Positions 15,685 through 23,416 of a stretch of 34,631 bases of DNA are shown piece after piece. Location of the stretch: assembly GCA_009781955.1 (NCBI GenBank), contig WQUT01000003.1, positions 1 to 34,631 of the forward strand, read 5' to 3'. The notes beneath the pieces are model-generated. The model was given only the letters and a program-made list of their open reading frames with translations, made no database searches and was not told the DNA's origin. The position numbers were made by a program, and so were the translations under genes. Position 1 is the stretch's first letter, and each line of letters starts with the position of its first letter. The DNA is from Pseudomonadota bacterium (GTDB lineage Bacteria > Pseudomonadota > Alphaproteobacteria > Rs-D84).

Positions 15685-15712
15685 TTGCCGATGCATGAAA
15701 AGATGATATAAT
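15685..15712 (+). promoter_or_regulatory. Promoter of the amidase gene, possibly giving a leaderless transcript
   Basis: TTGCCG (15685-15690), a 16-bp spacer and a perfect TATAAT (15707-15712). The expected transcription start (about 15719) coincides with ATG 15720, and no ribosome-binding site is visible before it. Confidence 0.55.
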
Positions 15713-15719
15713 GCGGATT

Positions 15720-16880
15720 ATGAGGGCTGTTAAGAATACAATCTCTTTCATCGGCGTTATAATTATGATCGCGATAATGCTGGCGGGTCAGGCGGCGTTC
15801 GCCGCGCGGGGCGATCTGGTCGGCATCCGCGCCGCGGCCCAGCCGAACGGCAACACCCGCCTGGTCATAGAAACAACAGACCGTCCGTCGTATAAACTGT
15901 CGTATCTGGCGGAACCCAACCGTCTGGTGATAGAGCTGTCAAACACCGGCGGCGGCGCGGCGGCGAATATATCCGACGGCTGTCTGGTGAAATCCGTTGA
16001 CACGGCCCAGGACGGCAATGCTTTGCGCGTTACCGCGGCCCTGCGGAAACCCATATCGGAAATCCCGAAAGAAAGCATAATGATACTGTCGCCCAACGGC
16101 GATTCCGGTTACAGATTGGTGCTGGATTTCGCCAGCGGGGCGGCCGCGACAAAAATAGCCACCGCCGTCACCGCGCCGCCAAAGGCGGCGGTCAAGAATC
16201 AGCGCAAGCCCGTAATCGTGATTGACGCCGGCCACGGGGGCAAGGATCCGGGATGCATCGGAAAATCCGGCACGCGCGAGAAAGACGTGGTGCTGGCCGT
16301 CGCCAAAAAGCTGCGCGATAGATTGGCCGATGCGGGATACACGGTGTATCTGACCCGATCAAACGACGTGTTCTTGAACCTGAATACGCGCGCCGATATT
16401 GCAGAGCAAAAAAAGGCGGACTTGTTTCTGTCGCTGCACGTGAATGCGAATCCTTCGGGGGCGGTAAAGGGCTTTTCAATATACACCTTGTCGCAGCAGG
16501 CGTCCGACGAAGAAACCAAAAAACTGGCCGAGGCGGAAAACGCGTCCGACCGGATTGACTTTGACGGGTTTGAAAAATACGAATCCGGCGTGCGTTACGC
16601 ATTGTCCGCGATACAACAGCGCGCGGTGGCAGAGGCGTCGCTTGAATTCGCACACGGCGCCGACCGCACCATGAAGGCCAACGGCATTACGGAACAGAGC
16701 AACGCGGGAATGCGCTCTGCCCCGTTTGCGGTCCTGCGCGCGGCGGTTCCGGCCGCCTTGGTTGAATTGGGGCATTTGTCCAACAGGGACGAGGAAAAAT
16801 TGCTGAATTCATCCGCGCACCAGAACAAGCTGGTGGGCGCGATCGTCGCCGCGATTAACGGCTATAATTTTGAGATGTAG
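15720..16880 (+). CDS. amiC: N-acetylmuramoyl-L-alanine amidase (AMIN + Amidase_3)
   Basis: About 386 residues, exported. A signal peptide ends at AAFAA. An AMIN domain follows (about residues 30-140, TRLVIETTDRPSYKLSYL), which localises such enzymes to the division septum. An Amidase_3 zinc catalytic domain occupies about 163-380. Zinc and catalytic residues are visible: His in DAGHGGKDPG, Glu in SGTREKD, His in FLSLHVNAN and Glu in ALVELGHLSN. It cleaves peptidoglycan amide bonds to separate daughter cells. ATG 15720 fits the upstream promoter and signal peptide; ATG 15711 lies within the -10 box. The internal residues 270-320 form the regulatory helix typical of AmiA/B/C, normally opened by EnvC/NlpD-type activators. 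The exact Ami paralogue is uncertain. Confidence 0.93.
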   Translation: MRAVKNTISFIGVIIMIAIMLAGQAAFAARGDLVGIRAAAQPNGNTRLVIETTDRPSYKLSYLAEPNRLVIELSNTGGGAAANISDGCLVKSVDTAQDGNALRVTAALRKPISEIPKESIMILSPNGDSGYRLVLDFASGAAATKIATAVTAPPKAAVKNQRKPVIVIDAGHGGKDPGCIGKSGTREKDVVLAVAKKLRDRLADAGYTVYLTRSNDVFLNLNTRADIAEQKKADLFLSLHVNANPSGAVKGFSIYTLSQQASDEETKKLAEAENASDRIDFDGFEKYESGVRYALSAIQQRAVAEASLEFAHGADRTMKANGITEQSNAGMRSAPFAVLRAAVPAALVELGHLSNRDEEKLLNSSAHQNKLVGAIVAAINGYNFEM

Positions 16881-16909
16881 TTTTCGGGTTTGCGATGATG
16901 ATTATCATA

Positions 16910-16939
16910 TTGAAATGAAGACAAAAATAGTGCTAGTAT
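16910..16939 (+). promoter_or_regulatory. Possible promoter of the methyltransferase with an overlapping inverted repeat
   Basis: TTGAAA (16910-16915), an 18-bp spacer and TAGTAT (16934-16939). ATGATTATCAT (16898-16908), a perfect 5-bp inverted repeat, lies just ahead of the -35 and could bind a repressor. Confidence 0.4.
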
Positions 16940-16978
16940 TTACCCGAAGATTTAATTAAACTCTAATAACCATATGCA

Positions 16979-17914
16979 ATGACAGAAAACACCGCAAAAT
17001 TTATAAATAAAATACATTGTGAAGATTGCATAGCGGGAATAAAAAAACTCCCGAATGATTGCGCCGATATAATTATAATAGACCCCCCATATAATATAGG
17101 TAAAAATTTCGGAAATAATTCTGACAAGCAGGATCAATTGGATTATATTGAATGGGTCAAGGTATGGCTGGCCGAATGCCAAAGGGTGTTAAAGAAAACT
17201 GGAACGATGTTTATTTACGGCTTTGATGAAATACTTGCGCACATATCAGTATTGTTACCCATAAAGCAACAAAGATGGTTGGTTTGGTATTATACAAATA
17301 AAAACATTCCGTCGCTAAACTTTTGGCAACGAAGCCATGAATCTATAATTTGTTACTGGCGGGAAGACCCAATATTCAACCGGGATGATGTCAGAGAGCC
17401 TTATACGGATGGATTTTTAAAAGGCAGCGCCGGCCGGGTTCGACCGGCCGGCAAAGGCAGATTCTCAAAAAATTGCGGAAAAGAGACGATTTATAATGCG
17501 AACGAAAACGGGGCCCTCCCCCGCGATGTTTTGGCGATTTCAACATTAGCCGGCGGGGCATCGCTAAAAGAAAGAATTATGTTTTGCAAAGATTGCAACT
17601 GTATAATTGATCCGCATAAACGAAAAGAACATGACAATCACGATATAATAATGCACCCTACGCAAAAACCGATAGATCTTACTGACAAACTAATAAAATC
17701 TTGCCGCCCGCAGAAAAAATATAATGTTCTTATACCATTTTGCGGCAGTGGTTCGGAATGCATCGCTACTTTGCATAACAACGGGAATTATATAGCGTAT
17801 GAAATAAATCCCGAATATGTATTATTGGCAGAGAAAAACATACGGCATTATAAAAAACTCAAAAGAGATTCTGCCGATCTATTCAGCCGATATCCTGAAA
17901 CGCCCGTCGGGTAA
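16979..17914 (+). CDS. Type II DNA methyltransferase (N4-cytosine or N6-adenine, beta class)
   Basis: A 311-residue enzyme that transfers a methyl group from S-adenosylmethionine to a base in a short DNA site. The catalytic motif IV DPPY lies at 35-38, and the SAM-binding motif I FCGSGSE near 255-261. Motif IV before motif I defines the beta class, which also includes orphan regulatory methylases. A Cys/His cluster CKDCNC...H...H near 204-222 may bind zinc, and the segment between (WQRSHES to GALPRDV) would hold target recognition. The site cannot be predicted here. A convergent nuclease gene overlaps its 3' end by 32 bases, so this is the protective half of a restriction-modification pair. 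AT-rich composition suggests acquisition. No strong ribosome-binding site precedes the ATG. Confidence 0.92.
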   Translation: MTENTAKFINKIHCEDCIAGIKKLPNDCADIIIIDPPYNIGKNFGNNSDKQDQLDYIEWVKVWLAECQRVLKKTGTMFIYGFDEILAHISVLLPIKQQRWLVWYYTNKNIPSLNFWQRSHESIICYWREDPIFNRDDVREPYTDGFLKGSAGRVRPAGKGRFSKNCGKETIYNANENGALPRDVLAISTLAGGASLKERIMFCKDCNCIIDPHKRKEHDNHDIIMHPTQKPIDLTDKLIKSCRPQKKYNVLIPFCGSGSECIATLHNNGNYIAYEINPEYVLLAEKNIRHYKKLKRDSADLFSRYPETPVG

Positions 17915-18590
17915 AAATAACAAATCCATTGTCCAGCCTGTCAAGGGTTCCATTATCAGGGTTAAACTTTATAAATTCTTTTGCCCAAGGCTTTAATTGT
18001 CCTTTTTTGCCGCCAACCTTATAGATTGGGGATTCATAGTCGCCCGGAACAATATAATAAACATCGGATACCTGATCAGAGCTTCGGCCTGCTTGCATCC
18101 TTGCTATCTCGGGCCGGTGCGATTCTTTCTTGATTTGCACTTTAATCTCGCGACCATCTGCTTTTGTAATCAAGATATCTATATCTTGGTGATCTAGTTC
18201 TGTCCCCATTTTGACGCTATTTTTTCCATAAAGTGACTCGGCGACATAACCCCCTTGGATTTGTGTTATAAGCGATGCCCAAGTTCTGTATATTCTTGCC
18301 TCCAGTCCTTTCTTAAAGCAATCGCAATCTTTTCCAAATCCTGTTTTGCCCCAAAATTCATTAATATCTTTTTCGTGGGTTTTACAGTATAGCAAATAGT
18401 AGTCGTCAAAACAAAGGGGGGCGGATAAATTATCGGCATTTTGCCAATATTGTTCATAAATTGTCTTCAGGGCCTGAATATTTCGCGGCAAATCCATTTC
18501 CACTGTTTTTATATGGATATATTTTTCACGATACTCTTGCAAAGGCACAGACTTTAAGAATTTCTCGTATGCGGACAAAGAAAATCTCAT
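17883..18590 (-). CDS. Putative type II restriction endonuclease (PD-(D/E)xK type)
   Basis: A 235-residue protein convergent with the methyltransferase; the last 32 bases of the two genes overlap. A nuclease core is suggested by Glu131, Asp133, Asp136 and Asp138 in GTELDHQDIDILIT, then K-V-Q-I-K (150-154), a PD...(D/E/Q)xK arrangement with Gln in the usual acidic position. YRTWASLITQIQGGYVAES just before it resembles the helix preceding this core in such enzymes. Position beside a type II methylase is the main evidence. The start is supported by AAAGGAGT seven bases before ATG. It cuts unmethylated copies of the methylase site; the site is unknown. No control (C) protein gene is visible. Confidence 0.78.
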   Translation of the reverse strand: MRFSLSAYEKFLKSVPLQEYREKYIHIKTVEMDLPRNIQALKTIYEQYWQNADNLSAPLCFDDYYLLYCKTHEKDINEFWGKTGFGKDCDCFKKGLEARIYRTWASLITQIQGGYVAESLYGKNSVKMGTELDHQDIDILITKADGREIKVQIKKESHRPEIARMQAGRSSDQVSDVYYIVPGDYESPIYKVGGKKGQLKPWAKEFIKFNPDNGTLDRLDNGFVIFTRRAFQDIG

Positions 18591-18707
18591 GTTAAACTCC
18601 TTTATTTAATAAGAGTTTATCACATTTTTCTAATTCGTTGAATCAGTTTCGTCATTTATGATAGTTTTGTATGCGGTGCAATAACTTAATAGGCCCGCTC
18701 CGGCTAA

Positions 18708-18733
18708 AAAAATGGCGCGGATGCGCCATTTTT
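18708..18733 (-). terminator. Rho-independent terminator of rubrerythrin
   Basis: AAAAATGGCGC and GCGCCATTTTT form a perfect 11-bp stem with a GGAT loop. It starts one base past the rubrerythrin stop on the minus strand. Confidence 0.88.
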
Positions 18734-18734
18734 C

Positions 18735-19355
18735 TTACTCGGTTTTCGTATACTCGCAGAAACCCTCGTTGGTGTCGCAGCGGTTGATTGTGCCTTCGGA
18801 TATAAAGTATCCCTGGGGATGCAGGCATGCGGGGCAGACCTTTGGCGCCTCTTTCCCGATGTGCCAGTTGCCGCAATTGGTGCAGCGCCACATGACGATC
18901 TTGTCCTGCTTGAACAAGGTGCCTTTTTCAATCGCCTCTATCAGGGCCTTGTAGCGCGCCTCGTGATACCGTTCGGCATAGCCTATGTGTTTCAGAACCT
19001 CGGCTATCGCTTCAAATCCTTCCTTGGCCGCAACCTGGGCAAATTTCGGATACATCTGGGTGTTTTCATAGTTTTCCCCGAATGCGGCCGCTTGCAGATT
19101 TTCCAAAGTTGTTCCTATTTTTCCGGCCGGGAAAGCGGCGGTTATCTCTACCTCGCCCCCTTCCAGATATTTGAACAGGCGCGACGCGTGCTCTCTTTCC
19201 TGTTCCGCGGTTTCCAGAAAGATTTTGCCAATGGCCTCGTAACCCTCTTTGGTCGCGGCGGATGCAAAGAATCCATAGCGATTGCGCGCCTGGGATTCGC
19301 CCGCGAACGCGGTCAGCAGGTTTTTCTCGGTCTGGCTTCCTTTTAATGTAGGCAT
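18735..19355 (-). CDS. rbr: Rubrerythrin with a C-terminal extension
   Basis: A 206-residue non-haem iron peroxidase that reduces hydrogen peroxide in anaerobes and microaerophiles. The N-terminal ferritin-like four-helix domain has iron-ligand motifs GESQARNRYGFF, ETAEQEREHA and GYAERYHEARY. The C-terminal rubredoxin-type domain has two Cys pairs, WRCTNCGNWHIG and VCPACLHPQGYF. Rubrerythrins usually end here; this one continues for about 20 residues and adds two cysteines (INRCDTNEGFCEYTKTE). AAAGGAGATG precedes the start. An AT-rich inverted repeat upstream (19429-19455) may be its control site. Its presence implies exposure to low but real oxygen stress. Confidence 0.95.
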   Translation of the reverse strand: MPTLKGSQTEKNLLTAFAGESQARNRYGFFASAATKEGYEAIGKIFLETAEQEREHASRLFKYLEGGEVEITAAFPAGKIGTTLENLQAAAFGENYENTQMYPKFAQVAAKEGFEAIAEVLKHIGYAERYHEARYKALIEAIEKGTLFKQDKIVMWRCTNCGNWHIGKEAPKVCPACLHPQGYFISEGTINRCDTNEGFCEYTKTE

Positions 19356-19428
19356 GTTTTCATCTCCTTTTAGTTGTTATTAGCATTTTGTTCAAATGTT
19401 ACGATGCAACCTCACGACGCGCATCATC

Positions 19429-19455
19429 AATTTTTTGCTTACAACGCAAAAAATT
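19429..19455. promoter_or_regulatory. AT-rich inverted repeat upstream of rubrerythrin
   Basis: AATTTTTTGC and GCAAAAAATT form a perfect 10-bp inverted repeat around TTACAAC, 74 bases before the rubrerythrin start. It could be an operator for a peroxide or iron regulator, or an attenuator-like hairpin; the sequence alone does not decide. Confidence 0.35.
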
Positions 19456-19536
19456 GGATGCTTATACGCTCGGTTTCTCCTTTTTTATCCTGGGCGGATA
19501 ATAGCATGATTTTTGGAAAAGGAAAGGAAAAAATTA

Positions 19537-19616
19537 GTGGTTGGTGGTTCGTGCTGGTGATTGTGAGATTTAGTTAAATCAAAACTACCAGCCGCCAGCA
19601 CGAGCCACCAGCCACC
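19537..19616. repeat. GGTGGTTGG-type inverted repeat
   Basis: The left arm GTGGTTGGTGGTTCGTGCTGG pairs with the right arm CCAGCACGAGCCACCAGCCAC, with a loop of about 35 bases. The same TGGTGGTTGGTGGCTGG wording encodes the N-terminus of cysS at 13.46-13.49 kb. It fills much of the gap between rubrerythrin and the aquaporin, where no gene is visible. Confidence 0.7.
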
Positions 19617-19642
19617 AAAAATCCGCCTTGCGGCGGATTTTT
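19617..19642 (-). terminator. Terminator of the aquaporin gene
   Basis: AAAAATCCGCC and GGCGGATTTTT form an 11-bp stem with a TTGC loop. The hairpin begins at the aquaporin stop codon and is followed by T5 on the minus strand. Confidence 0.8.
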
Positions 19643-20316
19643 TATTTCTTGGACTTTACGGAATCCATATATTTCCATATGATGCCCGCAATTATCGCAC
19701 CGGCAATCGGCGCGACCCAGAATAACCACAGTTGCTCAACCGGCAGGCTGCTGGCCGCAAACAATGCTTGCGACGTGCTGCGCGCGGGGTTGACCGACGT
19801 GTTTGTGACCGGTATGCTGACCAAGTGTATGGCGGTCAGCGCCAAACCGATTGAAACGCCGGCGAACTTGCCGTCAGAGTTTTTGGACGTAGAGCCCAAT
19901 ATGACCAGCAAGAACACCGCGGTCAATACCAGTTCGGTAATCAGCGCGGCCCACATCGTGTATACCGTCCAGGTATTCGCCGCGAACATTCCGACGTCGC
20001 CCGCGCCGTATGAACGCCCCGTGGCGACGACATACAGCACGCCGGCCGCCGCGATCGCGCCGACCAACTGGGCGAGGATATACGGCACGACGCCCTTCCA
20101 CTCAAAACGGCCGGCCGTGGCGAGGCCAACGGTAACCGCCGGATTAAAATGTCCGCCGGAAATGGGGCCGACGGCGTATATCATAACCAAAACGGCCAGA
20201 CCGAAAGCGAGCGAAATGCCGGCAAAGCCGATATATTGGCCCGCCAGGACGGCGGCCCCGCAACCGAACAATACCAGGACAAAAGTGCCCAGGAATTCAG
20301 CAAACAGTTTTTTCAT
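19642..20316 (-). CDS. aqpZ: Aquaporin Z-type water channel
   Basis: A 224-residue inner-membrane channel of the MIP family with six membrane helices and two half-helices. Both NPA motifs are present: GGHFNPAVT (about residues 56-64) and SVNPARS (about 177-183). The stretch HLVSIPVTNTSVNPARS is nearly the AqpZ selectivity segment, with the His and Arg of the water-selective filter, so it should conduct water rather than glycerol. The length is normal. AAAGGAGAAACC precedes the ATG, and a short inverted repeat GATGTT/AACATC (20338-20354) lies just upstream. It appears monocistronic with its own terminator. Confidence 0.95.
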   Translation of the reverse strand: MKKLFAEFLGTFVLVLFGCGAAVLAGQYIGFAGISLAFGLAVLVMIYAVGPISGGHFNPAVTVGLATAGRFEWKGVVPYILAQLVGAIAAAGVLYVVATGRSYGAGDVGMFAANTWTVYTMWAALITELVLTAVFLLVILGSTSKNSDGKFAGVSIGLALTAIHLVSIPVTNTSVNPARSTSQALFAASSLPVEQLWLFWVAPIAGAIIAGIIWKYMDSVKSKK

Positions 20317-20418
20317 AAGGTTTCTCCTTTGTTATATGATGTTTTTTGAACATCTTGCTTTGTATTTTTACAAAAAATAGGAAAATTTACAAGAGAAAAA
20401 TTTAGAACGAGTTTGTAA

Positions 20419-20593
20419 GACTACCCCGGAAATCTACATCGTTTGCTTTGCAAACTCTAAGATTTCCTCCCCTTCGGAGAAGGGGAACTAGCGCTCATTT
20501 GATTAAAGATATGAGACCTAAATTGCCCTTCCCCGAAGGGCCGGAAAGCTTGGGCCGCGCTTTCTTGCAGGCCCTTAGCTTTCCGGGGTAGTC
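20419..20593. repeat. Large multi-hairpin repeat element, copy 2
   Basis: A 175-bp element bounded by GACTACCCCGG and CCGGGGTAGTC, with the same order of inner hairpins as the 11.8 kb copy (CCCCTTC/GAAGGGG, CTCAT/ATGAG, CCCTTCC/GAAGGG) but no TGATTTAAG outer arms. It fills the gap between aqpZ and the lipoprotein gene. Confidence 0.9.
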
Positions 20594-20598
20594 AAGTA

Positions 20599-21072
20599 TC
20601 ATTTCCCTTCCAGCTTGTCCATTATGCCGTTCAGCTTTCTTATGCTGCTGTTTTGACATCCGCGGCCGCGCCAGGACAGCAGTTCCCGACCCGTTTTCTG
20701 GTCGGCGACCGACACGTTAAAGTTCCACCACCAGAACCCGTTGAAGGGGCACCAATACCATGCGAACCGTTCGCGCCGCTCTTTCACGCGGACCGCATAC
20801 CGCGCATCGGTCGGAACGCTGCTGACGTCCAAGTCCATGTCTTCCAGGTCGTCGCCGTCGCCCTCTATCGTCTTGCCGGATTCGGCGCGCCCGACCAGGA
20901 CCTTGAACCCGCGTTTTTCCAGTTCGGTCTTTATCGCGGCCTTCATGGCGAACCCGCCGCGGTCGGCAAAGACCGTTTCCGATTTATCCAATGTGCCGGG
21001 GCGCAGGTTGTATACGGTGTTGCAACCGGAAAGCATAATGGCGGCAATCGTGCCAAATATAATCTTGTTCAT
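20599..21072 (-). CDS. Predicted lipoprotein (DUF4136-like size)
   Basis: 157 residues. MNKIIFGTIAAIMLSGCNT carries a signal peptide and a clear LSGC lipobox, so the mature protein should be lipidated at Cys17. The mature part has a helix with GFAMKAAIKTELEKRGFKV, an acidic linker, and beta strands rich in Trp (RFAWYWCPFNGFWWWNFNVSV). The shape recalls small envelope lipoproteins with a TolB-N-like or DUF4136-like fold, but I make no firm family call. ATG 21072 is preferred over the longer ORF because GGGAGAGA precedes it and the signal peptide then starts correctly. It is divergent from the beta-barrel gene at 21.2 kb. Confidence 0.82.
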   Translation of the reverse strand: MNKIIFGTIAAIMLSGCNTVYNLRPGTLDKSETVFADRGGFAMKAAIKTELEKRGFKVLVGRAESGKTIEGDGDDLEDMDLDVSSVPTDARYAVRVKERRERFAWYWCPFNGFWWWNFNVSVADQKTGRELLSWRGRGCQNSSIRKLNGIMDKLEGK

Positions 21073-21195
21073 AATTCTCTCCCCCAGTTTCTCTGAAAGA
21101 AAGCCTAGGATATTTTGCCGCCCGGGGCAAGGGATTTTTTCCGCGCTTTTATTTATAAAGAAAACTGTCCTAGTCAATTTTTGTGGGACCGGTGA

Positions 21196-21201
21196 TATAA
21201 T
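21196..21201 (+). promoter_or_regulatory. -10 element of the beta-barrel gene at 21221
   Basis: A perfect TATAAT preceded by GA, 20 bases before the start codon. The -35 is weak (GTCAAT at 17-bp spacing). Confidence 0.45.
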
Positions 21202-21220
21202 CGGGTCAAGGAGAACCGGC

Positions 21221-22042
21221 ATGAAAAAACTCGCCCCGTCCGTTTTATTTTGCATCTTGTGCATTCTGCCGTTTGCGGCCCGCGCCGAGGCCAAATACTG
21301 GGGCGGATATTACGTGTCAATGAAGGCATCTTTCGCCACGCCGGTTGTTCACGGGAACAAAGAACGCTATTCAACCGCGGACGCCGGCGTGACCTATGTC
21401 AAAGACTTCGGCAGCGATTTCAAAACAGACACTGATTCCAGACTGGGGCTAAAGCCCGCCGTCGGCGTCATTTTCAATACCCCGGGAATCGGGGGGCATA
21501 TAATGGCAGAGGCCGAGTATTCAGACCTGGGGACCATGATAACGCGCATTCAACCAACCGGGGATACGATTGACACATCAAACATATCCACCAACCGCCC
21601 TGGCCAATCCCAGAATATGATTTCGGATTTCAGCAAACTGATGAATATGCAGACAAGGGCGCGCGCTTTTTGGGGCAATGTTTATTATTCGCTGGATATG
21701 GGATGGTCCGTATTACCGTATATCGGCGCGGGGGTCGGATATTCCACGCTCGGCATATCGTCAATATATTCCAACGGTGCGTATTTCGGCAAAGAGAGGG
21801 GTTCGTTCAGCAGACTCGCATACGGCTTTTCCGCCGGGGCGGAAATAAAGATTTCCAAAGATCTTAATATTGACCTGGGCTATCGCTATTCGCGGCTGGG
21901 CGCCGTTGAATTTTCAATGCTGATTTTTGATTTCAATACCGACCGCAACGGCGGCACGACCAGCGCCCTTATCTATCGCGACGACATAGACATGTCGTTC
22001 GCGACGCACGAAATAACGCTGGGCGCACGGTATTTGTTTTAA
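21221..22042 (+). CDS. Outer-membrane beta-barrel protein
   Basis: 273 residues. The signal peptide MKKLAPSVLFCILCILPFAARA is followed by Tyr/Gly-rich amphipathic strands: YWGGYYVSMKASF, GVIFNTPGIGGHIMAEAEYSDLG, LPYIGAGVGYSTLGI and IDLGYRYSRLG. It ends in Phe after HEITLGARYLF. This is the Opa/OmpA-like small-barrel pattern of OMP_b-brl proteins. ATG 21221 follows AAGGAGAACC and a TATAAT box, so the longer ORF that overlaps the lipoprotein gene is not used. A loop of about 50 residues in the middle (TGDTIDTSNISTNRPG) would face outside. Specific function is unknown. Confidence 0.85.
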   Translation: MKKLAPSVLFCILCILPFAARAEAKYWGGYYVSMKASFATPVVHGNKERYSTADAGVTYVKDFGSDFKTDTDSRLGLKPAVGVIFNTPGIGGHIMAEAEYSDLGTMITRIQPTGDTIDTSNISTNRPGQSQNMISDFSKLMNMQTRARAFWGNVYYSLDMGWSVLPYIGAGVGYSTLGISSIYSNGAYFGKERGSFSRLAYGFSAGAEIKISKDLNIDLGYRYSRLGAVEFSMLIFDFNTDRNGGTTSALIYRDDIDMSFATHEITLGARYLF

Positions 22043-22071
22043 TATATTCCGTCCGCACCATATAAAATCAA

Positions 22072-22099
22072 TTGATTTTTGTGAAAAACCGGATATAAT
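22072..22099 (+). promoter_or_regulatory. Promoter of tRNA-Arg
   Basis: TTGATT (22072-22077), a 16-bp spacer and TATAAT (22094-22099). The tRNA starts 12 bases later. Confidence 0.7.
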
Positions 22100-22110
22100 G
22101 CCGGGCACAA

Positions 22111-22187
22111 GCACCCATGGCTTAACTGGATAGAGCACCGCCCTCCGAAGGCGGGGATTGCAGGTTCGAATCCTGCTGGGTGCGCCA
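22111..22187 (+). tRNA. tRNA-Arg (CCG anticodon)
   Basis: 77 bases with the acceptor stem GCACCCA/TGGGTGC, discriminator G and encoded CCA. The anticodon arm CCGCC-CTCCGAA-GGCGG gives anticodon CCG, and the T arm is GCAGGTTCGAATCCTGC. Confidence 0.97.
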
Positions 22188-22194
22188 ATTATTC

Positions 22195-22330
22195 CCCCCC
22201 CCTTGGAGGGGTGGCGCCGGCACCGGTTTGTGCGGCGACGGGGAGGGTTCGGAAGTTCAGAAATCGTTCGTCAGGCCGCGCCATCCGCCTTTGTCCGCCT
22301 ACACTTCGTTTCGGCGCTCCCCCGGCGAGA
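22195..22330. repeat. GC-rich repeat remnant between tRNA-Arg and prfB
   Basis: It opens with CCCCCCCTTGGAGGGG and holds GGCGCCGGCACCGG. It ends near GTCCGCCTACACTTCGTTTCGGCG, a variant of the short CCGCC...CGGCG motif found in other repeats of this window. It resembles the palindromic blocks inside addA and sits exactly between convergent genes, so it may terminate both. Confidence 0.6.
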
Positions 22331-23399
22331 TTATTTTTGTAACATGCTTAACATAAACTCATCCAAATCCCCGTCCAGGACCGCCGCGGGGTTTGTGTTT
22401 TCGGTATCGGTGCGCAGGTCTTTGACCAATTGATAAGGTTGCAGCACGTATGAACGAATCTGGCTGCCCCACTCTATTTTCTTTTGCGCGGACTTTTGCG
22501 CATCGGCGGCCTCTGCCCTTTTCTGCATTTCCAATTCATACAATTTTCCGCGCAGGATTTTCATCGCCGTCTCGCGGTTCTGAATTTGCGAACGCTCGTT
22601 CTGGCACGTCACGACGATGTTTGTGGGCAAATGGGTAATGCGCACCGCGCTGTCCGTTTTGTTCACATGCTGGCCGCCCGCGCCCGACGCGCGATAGGTA
22701 TCGGTGCGCAAATCCTTGTCGTTTATATTTATTTCAATATTGTCGTCTATGTCCGGCGAGACCGCGACGGACGCAAAGCTGGTATGCCGCCGCGCGGCCG
22801 AGTCAAACGGCGAAATGCGCACCAGGCGATGCACGCCTATTTCGTTTTTCAGCCAGCCGTAAGCGCGGTCGCCCGAAATTCTGAATGTCGCGGATTTCAG
22901 CCCAGCAGTGTCGCCCGGATGTTCTTCCACAGTTTCCACCCCGAATCCGTGCCGCTCGGCCCATCTGACATACATCCGGCTCAGCATTTGGGCCCAATCC
23001 TGGGCCTCTGTCCCGCCCGCGCCCGCCTGGATAAACAGGAACGCGCCGGCCTGATCCGCGGGCTCGTTAAACAAAGTGATGAATTTCGCCGCATGCGCGC
23101 GCGCCGCCAAATCCAGGGCGGCGGATGCTATATCCGGATCATCCGGCGCGTCGGCCGCCAGCTCTGCCAGCGTATTGTATTCCGATTCCAGCGCGGCGAA
23201 ATCGGCAAGTGTTTTTTCCAGACCCGACTTCTTTTGCAGCAGTTGCCGCGCGGCGTCCTGATTGTTCCAAAGTTCGGGATTATTGGATTGTTCCGCAACC
23301 GCGGCAAGTTCCGCATTCAATTTATCGGGGTCAAAGAAACCCCCTGACGGCGGAAATGTCGTCGTGGATTTGCGTTAAAATCAAGTTCGGATTTTCCAT
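22331..23399 (-). CDS. prfB: Peptide chain release factor 2, with programmed +1 frameshift
   Basis: A 355-residue class I release factor recognising UGA and UAA stops. Motifs: the SPF recognition tripeptide in VRISPFDSAARR, and the catalytic GGQ in GAGGQHVNKTDSAVR. Translation starts at ATG 23399, reads 22 codons and reaches an in-frame UGA at 23333-23331. The site AGGGGG-TTT-CTT-TGA-C carries the internal Shine-Dalgarno and slippery CUU needed for the +1 shift; after shifting, the frame continues as LDPDKLNAEL to the stop at 22331. Low RF2 levels favour the shift, so the protein regulates its own synthesis. Annotation that begins at the internal ATG 23320 would miss this. Confidence 0.96.
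23331..23345 (-). promoter_or_regulatory. Programmed frameshift site of prfB
   Basis: On the minus strand AGGGGGTTTCTTTGA: an internal Shine-Dalgarno, three bases, the slippery CTT, then the TGA stop followed by C. This is the classic RF2 recoding signal with the standard spacing. Confidence 0.95.
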
Positions 23400-23416
23400 T
23401 ATTATTCCAGCCTTTA

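Noticed and set aside
16894..16912. Fur-box-like sequence before the methyltransferase
   Set aside because: Only about 14 of 19 positions match and the neighbouring genes have no iron link; it is kept only as a generic inverted repeat.
20741..21220. Upstream extension of the beta-barrel ORF
   Set aside because: It overlaps the divergent lipoprotein gene completely; the signal peptide, ribosome-binding site and TATAAT all point to ATG 21221.
21073..21294. Longer lipoprotein ORF start
   Set aside because: It would bury the signal peptide and lipobox in the interior; ATG 21072 has a ribosome-binding site and puts the lipobox at Cys17.
22484..23347. 287-residue plus-strand ORF opposite prfB
   Set aside because: prfB is unmistakable in the other strand and the opposite frame has no recognisable domain or ribosome-binding site.
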